From the NCBI RefSeq assembly GCF_014645135.1, contig NZ_BMLH01000010.1, positions 62,001 to 126,000 of the forward strand: a DNA stretch of 64,000 nt. Reading direction: 5' to 3'. The notes under the pieces were generated by a model. That model saw only the letters and a program-made list of their open reading frames with translations, was not told the DNA's origin and made no database searches. Positions 20,806-29,673 of the stretch are shown here, one piece after another. The number at the start of each line of letters is the position of its first letter. The stretch's first letter is position 1. This DNA is from Rheinheimera tangshanensis. GTDB lineage: Bacteria; Pseudomonadota; Gammaproteobacteria; Enterobacterales; Alteromonadaceae. The position numbers and the translations under genes were made by a program.

Positions 20806-21885
20806 TCAATCTCTGGCAAACTGAAAAAAACATTCTGCATAACAATGGCCGTTGAGCATAATTTGCAGATGATGCTGGCCGGGATAATGTTTGCGGGTGG
20901 TCAGGTCGGTAAAAGCGTGACGACGTTCAAACTTCAGGTTCTGACCTGTCCAGGCTTTGTTACTTAACTGAAATACCTTGTAATTTAACTGACCGGATTT
21001 TTTCCGGTAACCAATTTTGTATTCCAGTCTTAACGCTGCCTGCAACTGTTCTGGACCAGACAGCTCTATCGCAAAATGCAAAGGCTGTTCAGTCGAGACT
21101 TGTGCATTGAGCATATTCAGCTGTACCTGCAAAGGTAATTGCTGCAAGCCAAACAAAGTCAGAGCCCGTGGATGCCCCTGCTTAAGCAGGCCCCGTAACG
21201 CATGTTTGATGATCCAGTCAGTGACTTGATGCTGCCCAAACCAGCTACACGCTATATCCAACACCAGTTCCGGATGATCTTTACTGATGTCATTTAAGTG
21301 GTTGGCCACACTGCGCTGCACATAAGGTTGTGCATCGGTCTTCAACTGCTCCAGTAGTGGTACTAAAGGGCTTGGGTCATTTTTGAAACTTTTCAGCGCC
21401 ATACCCCAGGGTAAACGAGGTCGTGCCCCTTCACTGGCTAATCGGCGCAGATGCAGATTGTCAGAGCCCGCCCAGGCTTTCATTTGATCTAAGGTAAGTT
21501 CGGGGTAGCGCTGGAAAAAAGGCCGGATGGCAAACTCGCCTGTAGAAAAACAAGTGAAATGAGCCAAAGCCTGAAAAGAAGTATGCGGGTCGTCCAGGCC
21601 ATAGACTTCCACATAGTCGGCAAACACAAAACCCTGCAAACCGGAAAAATGACTGCTGACAGGGATTAACACGGCGATAGCATCTGGATAAGCCAAATTC
21701 AGACTTTGGTGCAAGGCCTGACTGATGCAGCGAACTCTGGCTTTGAGTTCCAGTTGCTCCCAGTCTGCGCCTTGGGTGCGCTGCAAAAATGTTTCGCTAT
21801 CAAAAGCAGGAGACTGGTGTTGGCATAAGGCGGAGAGTTGCTGCAAAAATGCCCTGTTAAAAACCTCTTTTAGCAAGCTGGCCAT
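20806..21885 (-). CDS. AlkC-like DNA alkylation repair glycosylase
   Basis: The first about 250 residues are a HEAT-repeat alkylation-repair domain with the strongly conserved stretches HLRRLASEGARPRLPWG and YVQRSVANHLNDISKDHPE. The last about 100 residues (from about 262) look like a beta-sandwich extension (HAFTDLTTRKHYPGQHHL), as in the AlkC branch with an Ig-like domain. Such proteins excise alkylated bases such as 3-methyladenine and 1-methyladenine. It lies just after the diguanylate cyclase gene in the same direction (3-base gap), so the two are probably co-transcribed. Assignment to AlkC rather than AlkD is by domain layout, from family knowledge. Confidence 0.85.
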   Translation of the reverse strand: MASLLKEVFNRAFLQQLSALCQHQSPAFDSETFLQRTQGADWEQLELKARVRCISQALHQSLNLAYPDAIAVLIPVSSHFSGLQGFVFADYVEVYGLDDPHTSFQALAHFTCFSTGEFAIRPFFQRYPELTLDQMKAWAGSDNLHLRRLASEGARPRLPWGMALKSFKNDPSPLVPLLEQLKTDAQPYVQRSVANHLNDISKDHPELVLDIACSWFGQHQVTDWIIKHALRGLLKQGHPRALTLFGLQQLPLQVQLNMLNAQVSTEQPLHFAIELSGPEQLQAALRLEYKIGYRKKSGQLNYKVFQLSNKAWTGQNLKFERRHAFTDLTTRKHYPGQHHLQIMLNGHCYAECFFQFARD

Positions 21886-21888
21886 AAT

Positions 21889-22911
21889 TTAATTGGCCAG
21901 CATTAGCTCTGTCGCGACCTGATTACGACCACGCACTTTGGCTTCCAGCAATACTTTACTACTGCGGGATAAAAACTGATGCCAGTTTTCCGCTGTGTTA
22001 TAGATGCTGACACCGAGCGATATAGTGATTTTAGGTAAGGTCTTTTTACTTTTTGCTGAGACAAACCTTAGTTTCTCTACTCCTTTACGCACTTGTTCGG
22101 CGATTTCACCTGCAGTACGTAAATCAACATCAGGTAACAAAATCAGGAATTCTTCACCGCCAGAACGCACAGGTAAGCCACTTTCCTGTACATAACTGGC
22201 AATTTTGCGGGCTACTTTACTTAAAATCACATCACCGACGCCAAAGCCATAGTCCTGATTAAACTGGGAGAAATGATCTAAATTCACCGCTATGGCGGCA
22301 ATACGGCGCCCCGGATTTTCAGTCAGCCATAAATCCAGATGCTCCTGCATCGCCAGCCTATTGTACAAGCCAGTGAGCGGATCCAGTTGACGTTCTTTTT
22401 TCAGATGGTCCAGTTCAGAGCGCAGCGTGTGGCACTGCTCGTTCGAAAAGTCGAGTTGGTCTTTGAGTTTTTGCTGACTGGCTTTGATGGCATAAGTCGC
22501 GCTAATCACCTTATTGACACTGTCGCGGCTGCGATTGGCGTTATTTGGGTCTAAACCCAGCAGCGCCTGATCCAATACATCAATGTACTGTTGCACTGCT
22601 TCGCTGGCAATATCTGTGGTGCCAGATAACTTGCCCAGCATAGTCGTGACCTGGCGGGTGAGTTCTTCCTGACGCTGGTGTTGTGGGCTCAGCCATTGGC
22701 TATACAATTCCGCCAGCACAAAATCGTCAAAGTTACTTTGAACTGCCAGTTTTTGTTCTATGGCCTGGCATAGTCCGTCATTTTGACCGTTGATATACTC
22801 ATAGATCACTGTGTAATTGACCGGATGGGCTGCCAAACGATGCCGCTGCAAAAAAGCGGCAGTCAACGCTGCTTTTTCACTTGCCTGCTCGATTGAGTCC
22901 TGATATTTCAT
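21889..22911 (-). CDS. Soluble diguanylate cyclase (GGDEF)
   Basis: The 340-residue protein has an N-terminal helical region of about 165 residues without membrane segments, including a coiled coil (YAIKASQQKLKDQLDFSNEQCHTLRSELDHLKKE), then a GGDEF domain with active GGEEF (VRSGGEEFLILLPD), and DPLTGLYNRLA. The residues five before GGEEF are QESG, so the RxxD inhibitory site is absent. It should synthesise cyclic di-GMP without that feedback. It is 3 bases before the AlkC-like gene in the same direction. Confidence 0.92.
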   Translation of the reverse strand: MKYQDSIEQASEKAALTAAFLQRHRLAAHPVNYTVIYEYINGQNDGLCQAIEQKLAVQSNFDDFVLAELYSQWLSPQHQRQEELTRQVTTMLGKLSGTTDIASEAVQQYIDVLDQALLGLDPNNANRSRDSVNKVISATYAIKASQQKLKDQLDFSNEQCHTLRSELDHLKKERQLDPLTGLYNRLAMQEHLDLWLTENPGRRIAAIAVNLDHFSQFNQDYGFGVGDVILSKVARKIASYVQESGLPVRSGGEEFLILLPDVDLRTAGEIAEQVRKGVEKLRFVSAKSKKTLPKITISLGVSIYNTAENWHQFLSRSSKVLLEAKVRGRNQVATELMLAN

Positions 22912-23234
22912 GCCAAATACAACTCCACTAAATACTACTGCTAATTTAGCCTTAAAAACGCAATGTTACGCGAAACTTACACAGAGGCAAGCTGACTGAT
23001 GTTGTTAAGCTGACATATCTGTTAGAAAAAGTCTGCATATCCTGCCTTATTAATGACTTATTTTTTAAGTTTTTTTTCTGATCGCGCAAAAAAGCGCAGA
23101 TTGTCGGTTAAAAAACGACATTTTTAGCTGTTCTGAGTCAATTATTGCGGCCAGTATCCAAAAAGCGCAGCCCGAAGCGCTGGTCGTCAGAACTGAATGG
23201 AGTAGAATCAGGAAAAACACCAGGGAGAAAGAGA
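22912..23234. other. Gene-free stretch with two hairpins and U-runs
   Basis: This 323-base divergent intergenic region is A+T rich. It contains on the plus strand a T-run after a weak ACTTA/TAAGT hairpin (about 23054-23081), a GCGC hairpin (23085-23097) and a TGTCG/CGACA stem (23102-23106 with 23116-23120) directly followed by TTTTT. The last looks like an intrinsic terminator placed upstream of, not after, the peptidase gene, so it could end a small RNA or act as an attenuator. Promoters for both neighbours are presumably also here. Confidence 0.4.
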
Positions 23235-24959
23235 ATGCGTCAGAGGATTATGTTTTTCTGCATGGCCTTTTTAATGACCGGCTGCAGCAGTCAATCCGCT
23301 CAACCTATAGATTTCGATCAGTTTGCCGAGCAGCTATGGCAAGCCGAAAAGAAGTTGGATAACCGCAGCAAGACCAGCTTACCTGATATGTCAGCAGCAA
23401 CTTTGGCGGCTCAGGCCAAACAAAGACAACAGTGGCTGGATAAACTGCAGCAAATAGATAGTTCTGCTTTGACTGAACAGCAACAAATTAACTATGCGAT
23501 TTTAAGCTATAGCCTCGAAGACGCCCTGTCGGAATATCAGTATGGCGCGCACATGATGCCTTTGACGTCTGAATCAGGCTTTCACAGCGCCTTGGCATTT
23601 ATGGTTTCCGGCACTGAATTTAAAACAAAACAAGATTATCTGGACTATCTTGCTAAATTAAAAACAGTCCCGGCTTATATGCAGCAGCAAACGGAGTGGA
23701 TGAAACAGGGACTTGCCACAGGCATGACTCAACCTAAGGCTGTGCTGGCAGGTTTTGAGCAAAGTATCCTGGCTTTTATCAGCAAAACTCCGGAACAAAA
23801 TGTGTTCTACCGACCTTTTCATCAAAAGCCGGAATTTATCGATATTGAAAGTTGGCAGGCGTTGCAGTCAGAAGCTCAGCAAGTGGTGACGCTGCAATTG
23901 AATCCTGCTTATCAGCAGTTTTATCAGTTTATGGTTGAGCAGTATTTGCCGGGGGCTCGTGACAGTATTGCAGCCAGTGACTGGCCTAAAGGTCGTGAGT
24001 ATTATCAGAACCGACTGGAGCATTACACCACGTTAAAGCTGACACCAGAGCAGGTGCATCAGATAGGACTTAATGAAGTAGCTCGTATTCGTGCAGAAAT
24101 GCAGGCCATCATTACCAAGGTTGGATTTAAAGGCAGTTTTGCTGAGTTCATCCAGTTTCTGCGCACTGATCCGCAGTTCTATGCCAAAACCCCAACTGAG
24201 TTGCTAAAAGAGGCCTCTTTTATCGCTAAGAAGATTGATGCTGAACTGCCTAAATACTTCAGAACCTTGCCCCGCACTCCTTATGGCGTAGCACCTGTTC
24301 CGGCAGAAATTGCGCCTAAATACACTACGGGGAGATATGCCGGCACCAACAGAGATGACAGAGCGGGTTTTTATTGGGTCAACACCTACGCGCTGGACCG
24401 TCGTCCTTTATATGAAATGGAAGCTTTAACTTTGCATGAAGCCGTGCCTGGTCATCACTTACAAATTTCGTTAGCGCGTGAACAATCGTCACTGCCCGAA
24501 TATCGCCGTAACTTTTACACTTCAGCTTTTGGAGAAGGCTGGGGTCTCTATGCGGAATATCTGGGTATTGAAATGGGGTTTTATCAGGATCCCTACAGTG
24601 ATTTTGGCCGTTTGACTTATGAAATGTGGCGAGCTGCACGTTTGGTGGTAGATACAGGTATGCATACTATGGGTTGGAGCCGTCAGCAAGCTATTGATTT
24701 TCTAGCCAGTAATACTGCTTTATCCATGCACAACGTAACCACGGAAATCGATCGTTACATCAGCTGGCCGGCTCAGGCACTGTCTTATAAGTTGGGTGAA
24801 CTGACGATCAAAAAATTGCGTAAAGAAGCACAACAGCAGTTGGGGCATGATTTTGATCTGCGAGAATTTCATGATGTAGTACTGCGCAATGGCAGTGTGC
24901 CCTTGTCAATTTTAGAGCAGCAAGTGGCCAGCTATATTCAGCGGAAAAAGCAATCTTAA
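23235..24959 (+). CDS. DUF885-family zinc peptidase, lipoprotein
   Basis: The protein begins with a lipoprotein signal (MFFCMAFLMTGCSS, lipidated Cys17), so it sits in the envelope facing the periplasm. The body is the DUF885 type, with the metal-binding LHEAVPGHHLQ (HExxxGHH) and downstream YTSAFGEGWGLYAEYLGIEMGFY. Such proteins resemble metallopeptidases; the substrate is unknown. I chose the ATG at 23235 because AGGGAG precedes it and the signal peptide starts there; the longer reading from 23145 has no such site. Length is 574 residues. Confidence 0.85.
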   Translation: MRQRIMFFCMAFLMTGCSSQSAQPIDFDQFAEQLWQAEKKLDNRSKTSLPDMSAATLAAQAKQRQQWLDKLQQIDSSALTEQQQINYAILSYSLEDALSEYQYGAHMMPLTSESGFHSALAFMVSGTEFKTKQDYLDYLAKLKTVPAYMQQQTEWMKQGLATGMTQPKAVLAGFEQSILAFISKTPEQNVFYRPFHQKPEFIDIESWQALQSEAQQVVTLQLNPAYQQFYQFMVEQYLPGARDSIAASDWPKGREYYQNRLEHYTTLKLTPEQVHQIGLNEVARIRAEMQAIITKVGFKGSFAEFIQFLRTDPQFYAKTPTELLKEASFIAKKIDAELPKYFRTLPRTPYGVAPVPAEIAPKYTTGRYAGTNRDDRAGFYWVNTYALDRRPLYEMEALTLHEAVPGHHLQISLAREQSSLPEYRRNFYTSAFGEGWGLYAEYLGIEMGFYQDPYSDFGRLTYEMWRAARLVVDTGMHTMGWSRQQAIDFLASNTALSMHNVTTEIDRYISWPAQALSYKLGELTIKKLRKEAQQQLGHDFDLREFHDVVLRNGSVPLSILEQQVASYIQRKKQS

Positions 24960-25078
24960 AAGTTTTTCATCCAGGGGTCGTTTAGGCTGTGATTCTGTCA
25001 TAGGATTCTGCCCCTGGCTCTGTTAAAGTGCCGCTGTTTTTGCGTGATCTGGTTGCAGTAAAAGGGAGTGAGTTTTTC

Positions 25079-25579
25079 ATGTGGATGTTGTTATTACTGT
25101 TAGCTGTGGCACCTATAGTGTTTTTGGCTTTGAGGTTGGATCAACTAGGCAAAATGCAAAATAGATTAAAAGTGCAGTTACATTTCGCTGAACAACAGTC
25201 TGTGCAATTAGAGCATCTGGCGTTTTGGCTCGCTGAAGAACAAAGCCAGCAATTACTGGCTAAAGTCCATCAGGCCGGACGTACTCAGACGAAAGCTCCG
25301 GTCTGGTATCTGCACACCGAGCTTTTATGTAAAGCTATTCCGGTGTTATGTAAAGAGCAAGCCAATCACAACATGTTACCGCGGCAGGCTGTAGCCAAAT
25401 TTCTGAAACAACAGAATCAGTTAACCTTTAATGAGATGGAAAACTTTATTCGTCATCATTCTGCGCTGACTGAACTCTGGCAAAGTAATACGCTGACGTC
25501 CTATCTCAAATTATGCCAGCGTGCGGTTGAAATGGTACAGGACTACCAGCCTGTCAATGCCGATCGTTTGGCGGGTTGA
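25079..25579 (+). CDS. Membrane-anchored helical protein of unknown function
   Basis: Translation gives about 166 residues with one N-terminal membrane helix (MLLLLLAVAPIVFLALRL), then a charged, glutamine-rich helical region (QNRLKVQLHFAEQQSVQLEHL) and a cysteine-containing helical C-terminus. GGGAG lies about 11 bases upstream of the ATG at 25079; a GTG at 25028 would add 17 residues with no ribosome site. I do not recognise the family. Confidence 0.6.
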   Translation: MWMLLLLLAVAPIVFLALRLDQLGKMQNRLKVQLHFAEQQSVQLEHLAFWLAEEQSQQLLAKVHQAGRTQTKAPVWYLHTELLCKAIPVLCKEQANHNMLPRQAVAKFLKQQNQLTFNEMENFIRHHSALTELWQSNTLTSYLKLCQRAVEMVQDYQPVNADRLAG

Positions 25580-25598
25580 AGTGTAGTGAAGAAAGCGG

Positions 25599-25829
25599 TT
25601 AATCGCGCAGGAACACTTTGGGTGCCGTATTGATCTGACCATCTTCAGTAATGCTGGCCATTTTTTGACCGGATTTGAGCACAGCCAGCCGTTGTTGTTC
25701 CTGTTGCCGCACAAAAGACAGCTCGTAGCCAAAACGTTGTAACTCAGACACCGAGAATTTCTGCGCCATGCTGAGCATTTCCCAGAAGTAGCTCAGGTCT
25801 CTGGGTTCACGTCGTCTCTCTTGCTTCAT
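25599..25829 (-). CDS. Small protein of unknown function, coupled to the EVE gene
   Basis: A 76-residue basic, helical protein (RREPRDLSYFWEMLSMAQKFS, SELQRFGYELSFVRQQEQQRLAVLK) with no recognised domain. AAGGGG lies 9 bases before its ATG and its start overlaps the end of the EVE gene by 23 bases, so it is probably translated from the same message. Codon use and frame look coding. Confidence 0.6.
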   Translation of the reverse strand: MKQERRREPRDLSYFWEMLSMAQKFSVSELQRFGYELSFVRQQEQQRLAVLKSGQKMASITEDGQINTAPKVFLRD

Positions 25830-26304
25830 CGCAGTTCCCCTTGTCCTGACTCATTTTTATTATATGTTGCCATTCTGCTGAACTAACGGGCATGACAGAC
25901 AATCTGTTGCCTTTTTTCACCAGTGGTAACTGCTCTAGCTTAGTTGACTGTTTGAGTTTGTCGAGTGACAACAGTCGGGTAAATTTCTCTACAAATTGCA
26001 GGTCTACTGCCACCCAAGGCGCTTTAGTGCCAGTTGATTTTGCATCAAAATACGGACTTGAAGAGTTAAACTGGCTTGGATCCGGATAGCTGTTTTGTAC
26101 CACTTTCGCCACACCCGCTATACCAATGTCCTTGCAACTGGAATGGTAAACAAACACCAGATCACCGGTTCTCACCTGATCCCTTAAGAAGTTCCGCGCT
26201 TGATAATTTCGCACTCCTTCCCAGACTATGGCTTGATCCGGTGCTTTGGCAAAATCATCAATACTGCATTCTTCGGGTTCAGTTTTAAAAAGCCAGTAGT
26301 TCAT
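25807..26304 (-). CDS. EVE-domain protein (PUA-like fold)
   Basis: The 165-residue protein is a complete EVE domain: NYWLFKTEPEECSIDDF, WEGVRNYQARNFLRD, VFVYHSSCKDIGIAGVAKVV, PYFDAKSTGTKAPWVAVDL. EVE domains bind modified nucleobases in a PUA-like pocket, and some are linked to modification-dependent DNA or RNA processes. The function here is not known. It starts at 26304, facing away from the Rhs locus. Confidence 0.9.
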   Translation of the reverse strand: MNYWLFKTEPEECSIDDFAKAPDQAIVWEGVRNYQARNFLRDQVRTGDLVFVYHSSCKDIGIAGVAKVVQNSYPDPSQFNSSSPYFDAKSTGTKAPWVAVDLQFVEKFTRLLSLDKLKQSTKLEQLPLVKKGNRLSVMPVSSAEWQHIIKMSQDKGNCDEARETT

Positions 26305-26614
26305 GATGAGGACTCAGAGATAACAGATAATGCATACTTTAGCCTGAACTACGTTAAGTTCACCAGCCACTTTTGTTCTCTGCTCTGGCGTGCTGCAACT
26401 GATTTTTAGCTTTAAACCCAGAGGTTAAAAAGAACAGACATTGTTGTATGGTGTGAGCGACGCGCCCCTGTAGTCCGCCCTGCAGAGGATACAGCTGATA
26501 TTGGATTAGGTTTTGTGCCTCTATTTGTGCATTTAAATATTAACTAACTTTTTTATTTCAAAATAAATTACATAAATTGATGCTTTGTTCTGAATTAGGT
26601 AAAAAATCCTTTTT
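26305..26614. other. Gene-free left flank of the Rhs locus
   Basis: No gene is seen in these 310 bases. The first hundred should include the EVE promoter on the minus strand. Positions 26371-26397 resemble 31565-31591 (23 of 27 identical) beyond the other end of the locus. From about 26530 the sequence is very A+T rich, ending at the broken start of the Rhs gene. Confidence 0.5.
26371..26397. repeat. Left copy of imperfect 27-bp direct repeat flanking the Rhs locus
   Basis: It matches 31565-31591 at 23 of 27 positions in the same orientation, with the shared core CTCTGC-CTGGC-TGCTGCA. The two copies bracket the whole Rhs segment. This may be an insertion footprint, or diverged ancestral promoter sequence. 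Confidence 0.4.
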
Positions 26615-28933
26615 TTGGAAAACTGCATCATAAAGCTCAGGAATCGATACAGCTACAGGGCACAAGACGATCAAATCTCTAAAACAGAAGACGGTATATT
26701 AACTACTCCAACCAGCACAGCGCTGATGGTTGAGCAAACGGCAGTCAATAGCTTTGATAGCAGCAAAGGGTTAATCAGCAAAACGGAGAGCAGCTCCGTG
26801 GCCGGTAAAGAGTTTGTCACTCAGTTCAGCTATGACGCGCTAAACCGTTTATCCTGCGAAACCACGCGAATGAACCCGGCAGCGTTCGATAGTCTGCCTG
26901 CTTCAGCGTGTAGTTTAGGTACCGAAGGCAGCTATGGTCCTGATCGCGTGGTCCAGCATTGGTACGATACGCTCTCTCGCCTGACGAAAACAAAAGTCGG
27001 TGTCGGTACCGTCGATGAAAGCGTGAGCATTGAACTGACATACACATCCAACGGCCAGGTTAAAACCCGTAAAGATGGTAACGGCAATACGACCAGCTAT
27101 ACCTACGATGGCTTTGACCGGCTCAAGCGCACCACCTTTGCTGACTCAAGTTATGAAGAAAATAGCTATGATGCCAACGACAACCTGACGTTCTGGCGCA
27201 AGCGGGATGGCACTGTTCACGGGCATAGCTACGATGCACTGAACCTCAGAACCGAGACCTCGGTGCCAGGAGAAAGCAGCCTGAGTTATGCCTACAATGG
27301 CAAAGGGCAACAAACTTCGGTCAGCCGTGACAGCCAGAGTGTGGTTACCGCTTACGACGGTCTGGGCCGCATAGGCAGCAGCACGGTATCAGGGCGTACC
27401 CTGAGCTACCAGTATGATGCAGCAGGGCGGCGCCGCAGCTTAACTTACCCGGATGGGATATACCTGACATACAGCTATGACGACAGCAACGCTTTACAAA
27501 GCATTTTACTCAATGGCAGCAGCCCGCTGGTCAGTTACCTCTACACCAATGACGGTAAACTGAGCAGTATCACCCGAGCTAATGGCCGGGGTTCGGTGTT
27601 GGAGTACCATGGTTCGGGGTTACTGAAGAACTTTGACCATCCTGGTGTGAGTCGGGCGAATTTTCAGTACAACCCGGCGCGGCAACTGATAAGCCGGATA
27701 ACCACGGCAAATTACCAGATAAGTATTCCGCAACCGGGAAGACAGGCGTATGTAGCGAACACGCTGAACCAATACAGTTCAGTGGCAGGCAATCCAATTA
27801 GTTATGACAGCAACGGCAACTTAAAAAGCCATGAGGGCTGGACCTACAACTACAACGGCCATAACCGCTTAATCTCAGCCAGCAAATCTGGCACTGCGTT
27901 ATCACTGGACTACGACGCCACAGGGCGTCTGCTCAGCAGCACGTTAAACGGCAGCAAAACCACATTTTTATATGACGGTGACGAACTGGTGGCAGAATAC
28001 AACGCCAGTGGGACCATGCTCAGACGTTATGTGCATGGTGTAGGCATTGACGACCCCTTGGTGTGGTTTGAAGGCGCTGGCACCGGTAGCACGAAGTATC
28101 TGCTGGCGGATGAACGCGGTTCTATCGTGTCAGAAACCAATGCCAGTGGTGTTGTGGTACAAACTCATCAATATGGGCCTTACGGTGAACTCATCAACCA
28201 AAGCACCTCTAGGTTCCGCTATACAGGCCAAATCCTTATTCCGGGCACCGAGCTTTACCACTACAAAGCACGGGTTTATCATCCAAAGCTGGGCAGGTTT
28301 TTACAAACCGACCCTATCGGCTACAAAGACGGCATGAACTGGTATGCTTATGTTGGCAATGATCCGATGAATAAGGTGGATCCGAGTGGTAAATATGGAA
28401 AAGGTAGAGGCTGGAGCAATGAAAGTTGGAAAAAGTTTGATAAAGCACAAAAGCAATTATCAAAAGATATGAAATCTGTTGCCTCTAAGCTAAAAGGCAT
28501 AGCCGCAAACTTAAAAGATGGCGAAACAACCAAAGATGGCTATTCGGCAAAACAGCTCAATTCGATGGTTTCAAGCCTTGATAAAGCAACCAACGCTTTA
28601 GATAGTGATGGAGCAAAGTCCTCTGGTGGGTACTTTGCACACGCGACCACCGCGGCAGCATCCGGTTGGCAAACTAGAAAATTTGGTGAGGGTATCATTG
28701 GTGGAAACAGTATTACTCTAAATACAGACCACCACGATTTTGGTAGCTCCAGGTTCAATTTCATGATCGGTCACGAGGCATTGCATAATGCTGGCTTGGA
28801 TCATCCAGGTAACATTCGAGGTGTTATGCCATACAGGTTTGGTAGCATACATGAGAACTTGAGGTACAAATCAATCCCAGAGGAACATCAACATACTAAT
28901 CCTGACTGGGTAATGAGCCAGGTGTATCCATGA
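26615..28933 (+). CDS. Rhs/YD-repeat protein, N-terminally truncated, with matrixin-like peptidase tip
   Basis: Residues about 65-590 are YD repeats and the Rhs core ([59 protein letters not shown]) ending at the Rhs boundary DPSG (589-592). The tip, residues 593-772, has His720-Glu721...His724...His730 ([11 protein letters not shown]), an exact HExxHxxGxxH zinc site, and Met738 in GVMPY eight residues after the third histidine, the same spacing as the Met-turn in matrix metalloproteinases. It is therefore a probable zinc peptidase toxin. The reading frame opens with a TTG at 26615 without a ribosome site, and no N-terminal delivery domains are present (full Rhs proteins exceed 1,200 residues), so the gene is 5'-truncated and may be silent. 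The next gene starts within its stop codon. Confidence 0.85.
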   Translation: MENCIIKLRNRYSYRAQDDQISKTEDGILTTPTSTALMVEQTAVNSFDSSKGLISKTESSSVAGKEFVTQFSYDALNRLSCETTRMNPAAFDSLPASACSLGTEGSYGPDRVVQHWYDTLSRLTKTKVGVGTVDESVSIELTYTSNGQVKTRKDGNGNTTSYTYDGFDRLKRTTFADSSYEENSYDANDNLTFWRKRDGTVHGHSYDALNLRTETSVPGESSLSYAYNGKGQQTSVSRDSQSVVTAYDGLGRIGSSTVSGRTLSYQYDAAGRRRSLTYPDGIYLTYSYDDSNALQSILLNGSSPLVSYLYTNDGKLSSITRANGRGSVLEYHGSGLLKNFDHPGVSRANFQYNPARQLISRITTANYQISIPQPGRQAYVANTLNQYSSVAGNPISYDSNGNLKSHEGWTYNYNGHNRLISASKSGTALSLDYDATGRLLSSTLNGSKTTFLYDGDELVAEYNASGTMLRRYVHGVGIDDPLVWFEGAGTGSTKYLLADERGSIVSETNASGVVVQTHQYGPYGELINQSTSRFRYTGQILIPGTELYHYKARVYHPKLGRFLQTDPIGYKDGMNWYAYVGNDPMNKVDPSGKYGKGRGWSNESWKKFDKAQKQLSKDMKSVASKLKGIAANLKDGETTKDGYSAKQLNSMVSSLDKATNALDSDGAKSSGGYFAHATTAAASGWQTRKFGEGIIGGNSITLNTDHHDFGSSRFNFMIGHEALHNAGLDHPGNIRGVMPYRFGSIHENLRYKSIPEEHQHTNPDWVMSQVYP
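27591..27859 (+). repeat. Rhs core segment A, intact copy
   Basis: This part of the Rhs reading frame recurs in broken form at 31241-31522. Long stretches are identical, for example from 27683 onward. Confidence 0.85.
27993..28384 (+). repeat. Rhs core segment B, copy with the peptidase tip
   Basis: It aligns without gaps (constant offset 1681) to 29674-30065. Both copies end at the DP codons of the DPxG boundary, after which the toxin tips are unrelated. Confidence 0.9.
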
Positions 28934-29340
28934 AAAAGTTCTACTTACTTCTTACATTATTATTTTCTCTTAGTTGCTTTGCAGAAAGTTGTTCGATATC
29001 TGATAAAGAGGTCAAAAGATTAAGTGAAAAAAATAGAGACTATTTCACTTTTGTTTTTACCAATGTCTCAAACAAAATTGCCATAGAAATAAAGGCTCCC
29101 AGAACGCTGGAAGACAAAGACCTTGACAATATATTTCTGATAGGGAGAAATAACTTAAGTGAAGAAATTGATTGGGCAATTCCAATAGCAATGTATCCCA
29201 TATCAACGGATGAAAGCCATGTTACTACCGAGATGCTACTTCCCAATGAAGTAACAAAGCATGCTTTTTTCTCCATAAGTTATGGAAAGGGAGAATGTTT
29301 ACCTTATATGCAGTATAAGCTCAGCCAGCTAAAGAAGTGA
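28930..29340 (+). CDS. Exported presumptive immunity protein for the Rhs peptidase tip
   Basis: The 136-residue protein starts with a signal peptide ([18 protein letters not shown]) and has further cysteines at the start (ESCSIS) and near the end (GKGECLPY). Its body is AT-rich and has no family I recognise. It overlaps the Rhs stop by 4 bases (ATGA), the usual place for the cognate immunity gene. Export suggests it meets the toxin in the periplasm, so the peptidase tip may act on the envelope; this is inference. Confidence 0.65.
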   Translation: MKKFYLLLTLLFSLSCFAESCSISDKEVKRLSEKNRDYFTFVFTNVSNKIAIEIKAPRTLEDKDLDNIFLIGRNNLSEEIDWAIPIAMYPISTDESHVTTEMLLPNEVTKHAFFSISYGKGECLPYMQYKLSQLKK

Positions 29341-29673
29341 GGTTGCAGTGGCTGTCCTGTCTGAGTGTCCGGCAGTCTGCTCAGTGGGTTTGACAAGCCA
29401 GTTTGTTGAATGTTTAAGCGATCCGGCTCCGTTGTTTAGCTAAGGAAGAACCAACGGGGTCACCCATTAGCCTCTCGGTGTCAATAGCGTAACCAAACCC
29501 TCGCGCACTGCAAAGTGCGCGTCTTTTTCTTTTCCCCTGTAAACCTACAACCGTCGCATTTTAGTTCTCGCTAGTGGTTGGCGATGTATCGCTCCAGTCA
29601 CCCATCAGGATCAAGGCTTGGGACTCACTGCGTCCGGCCCCTGGCTACTTGTAGCCCCAGAAAACCCTCTGTT
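29341..29673. other. Gene-free stretch between the two toxin modules
   Basis: About 330 bases without a supported gene. It holds a strong terminator (29502-29521) and an imperfect CCGTTG/CAACGG inverted repeat (about 29433-29455). The remainder is not recognised; the second Rhs core copy begins abruptly at 29674. Confidence 0.5.
29502..29521 (+). terminator. Terminator with GCAA tetraloop
   Basis: An 8-bp stem CGCGCACT/AGTGCGCG closes a GCAA tetraloop and is followed by TCTTTTTCTTTT. It would end transcription before the second toxin module. Confidence 0.8.

Noticed and set aside
24971-25018. CCAGGGG/CCCCTGG inverted repeat after the DUF885 peptidase gene
   Set aside because: The 7-bp arms enclose a loop of about 33 bases and no U-run directly follows, so it is not a convincing terminator.
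29433-29521. Integron attC site between the toxin modules
   Set aside because: Inverted repeats are present, but the core GTTRRRY/RYYYAAC boxes of attC sites are not found and there is no integrase nearby.
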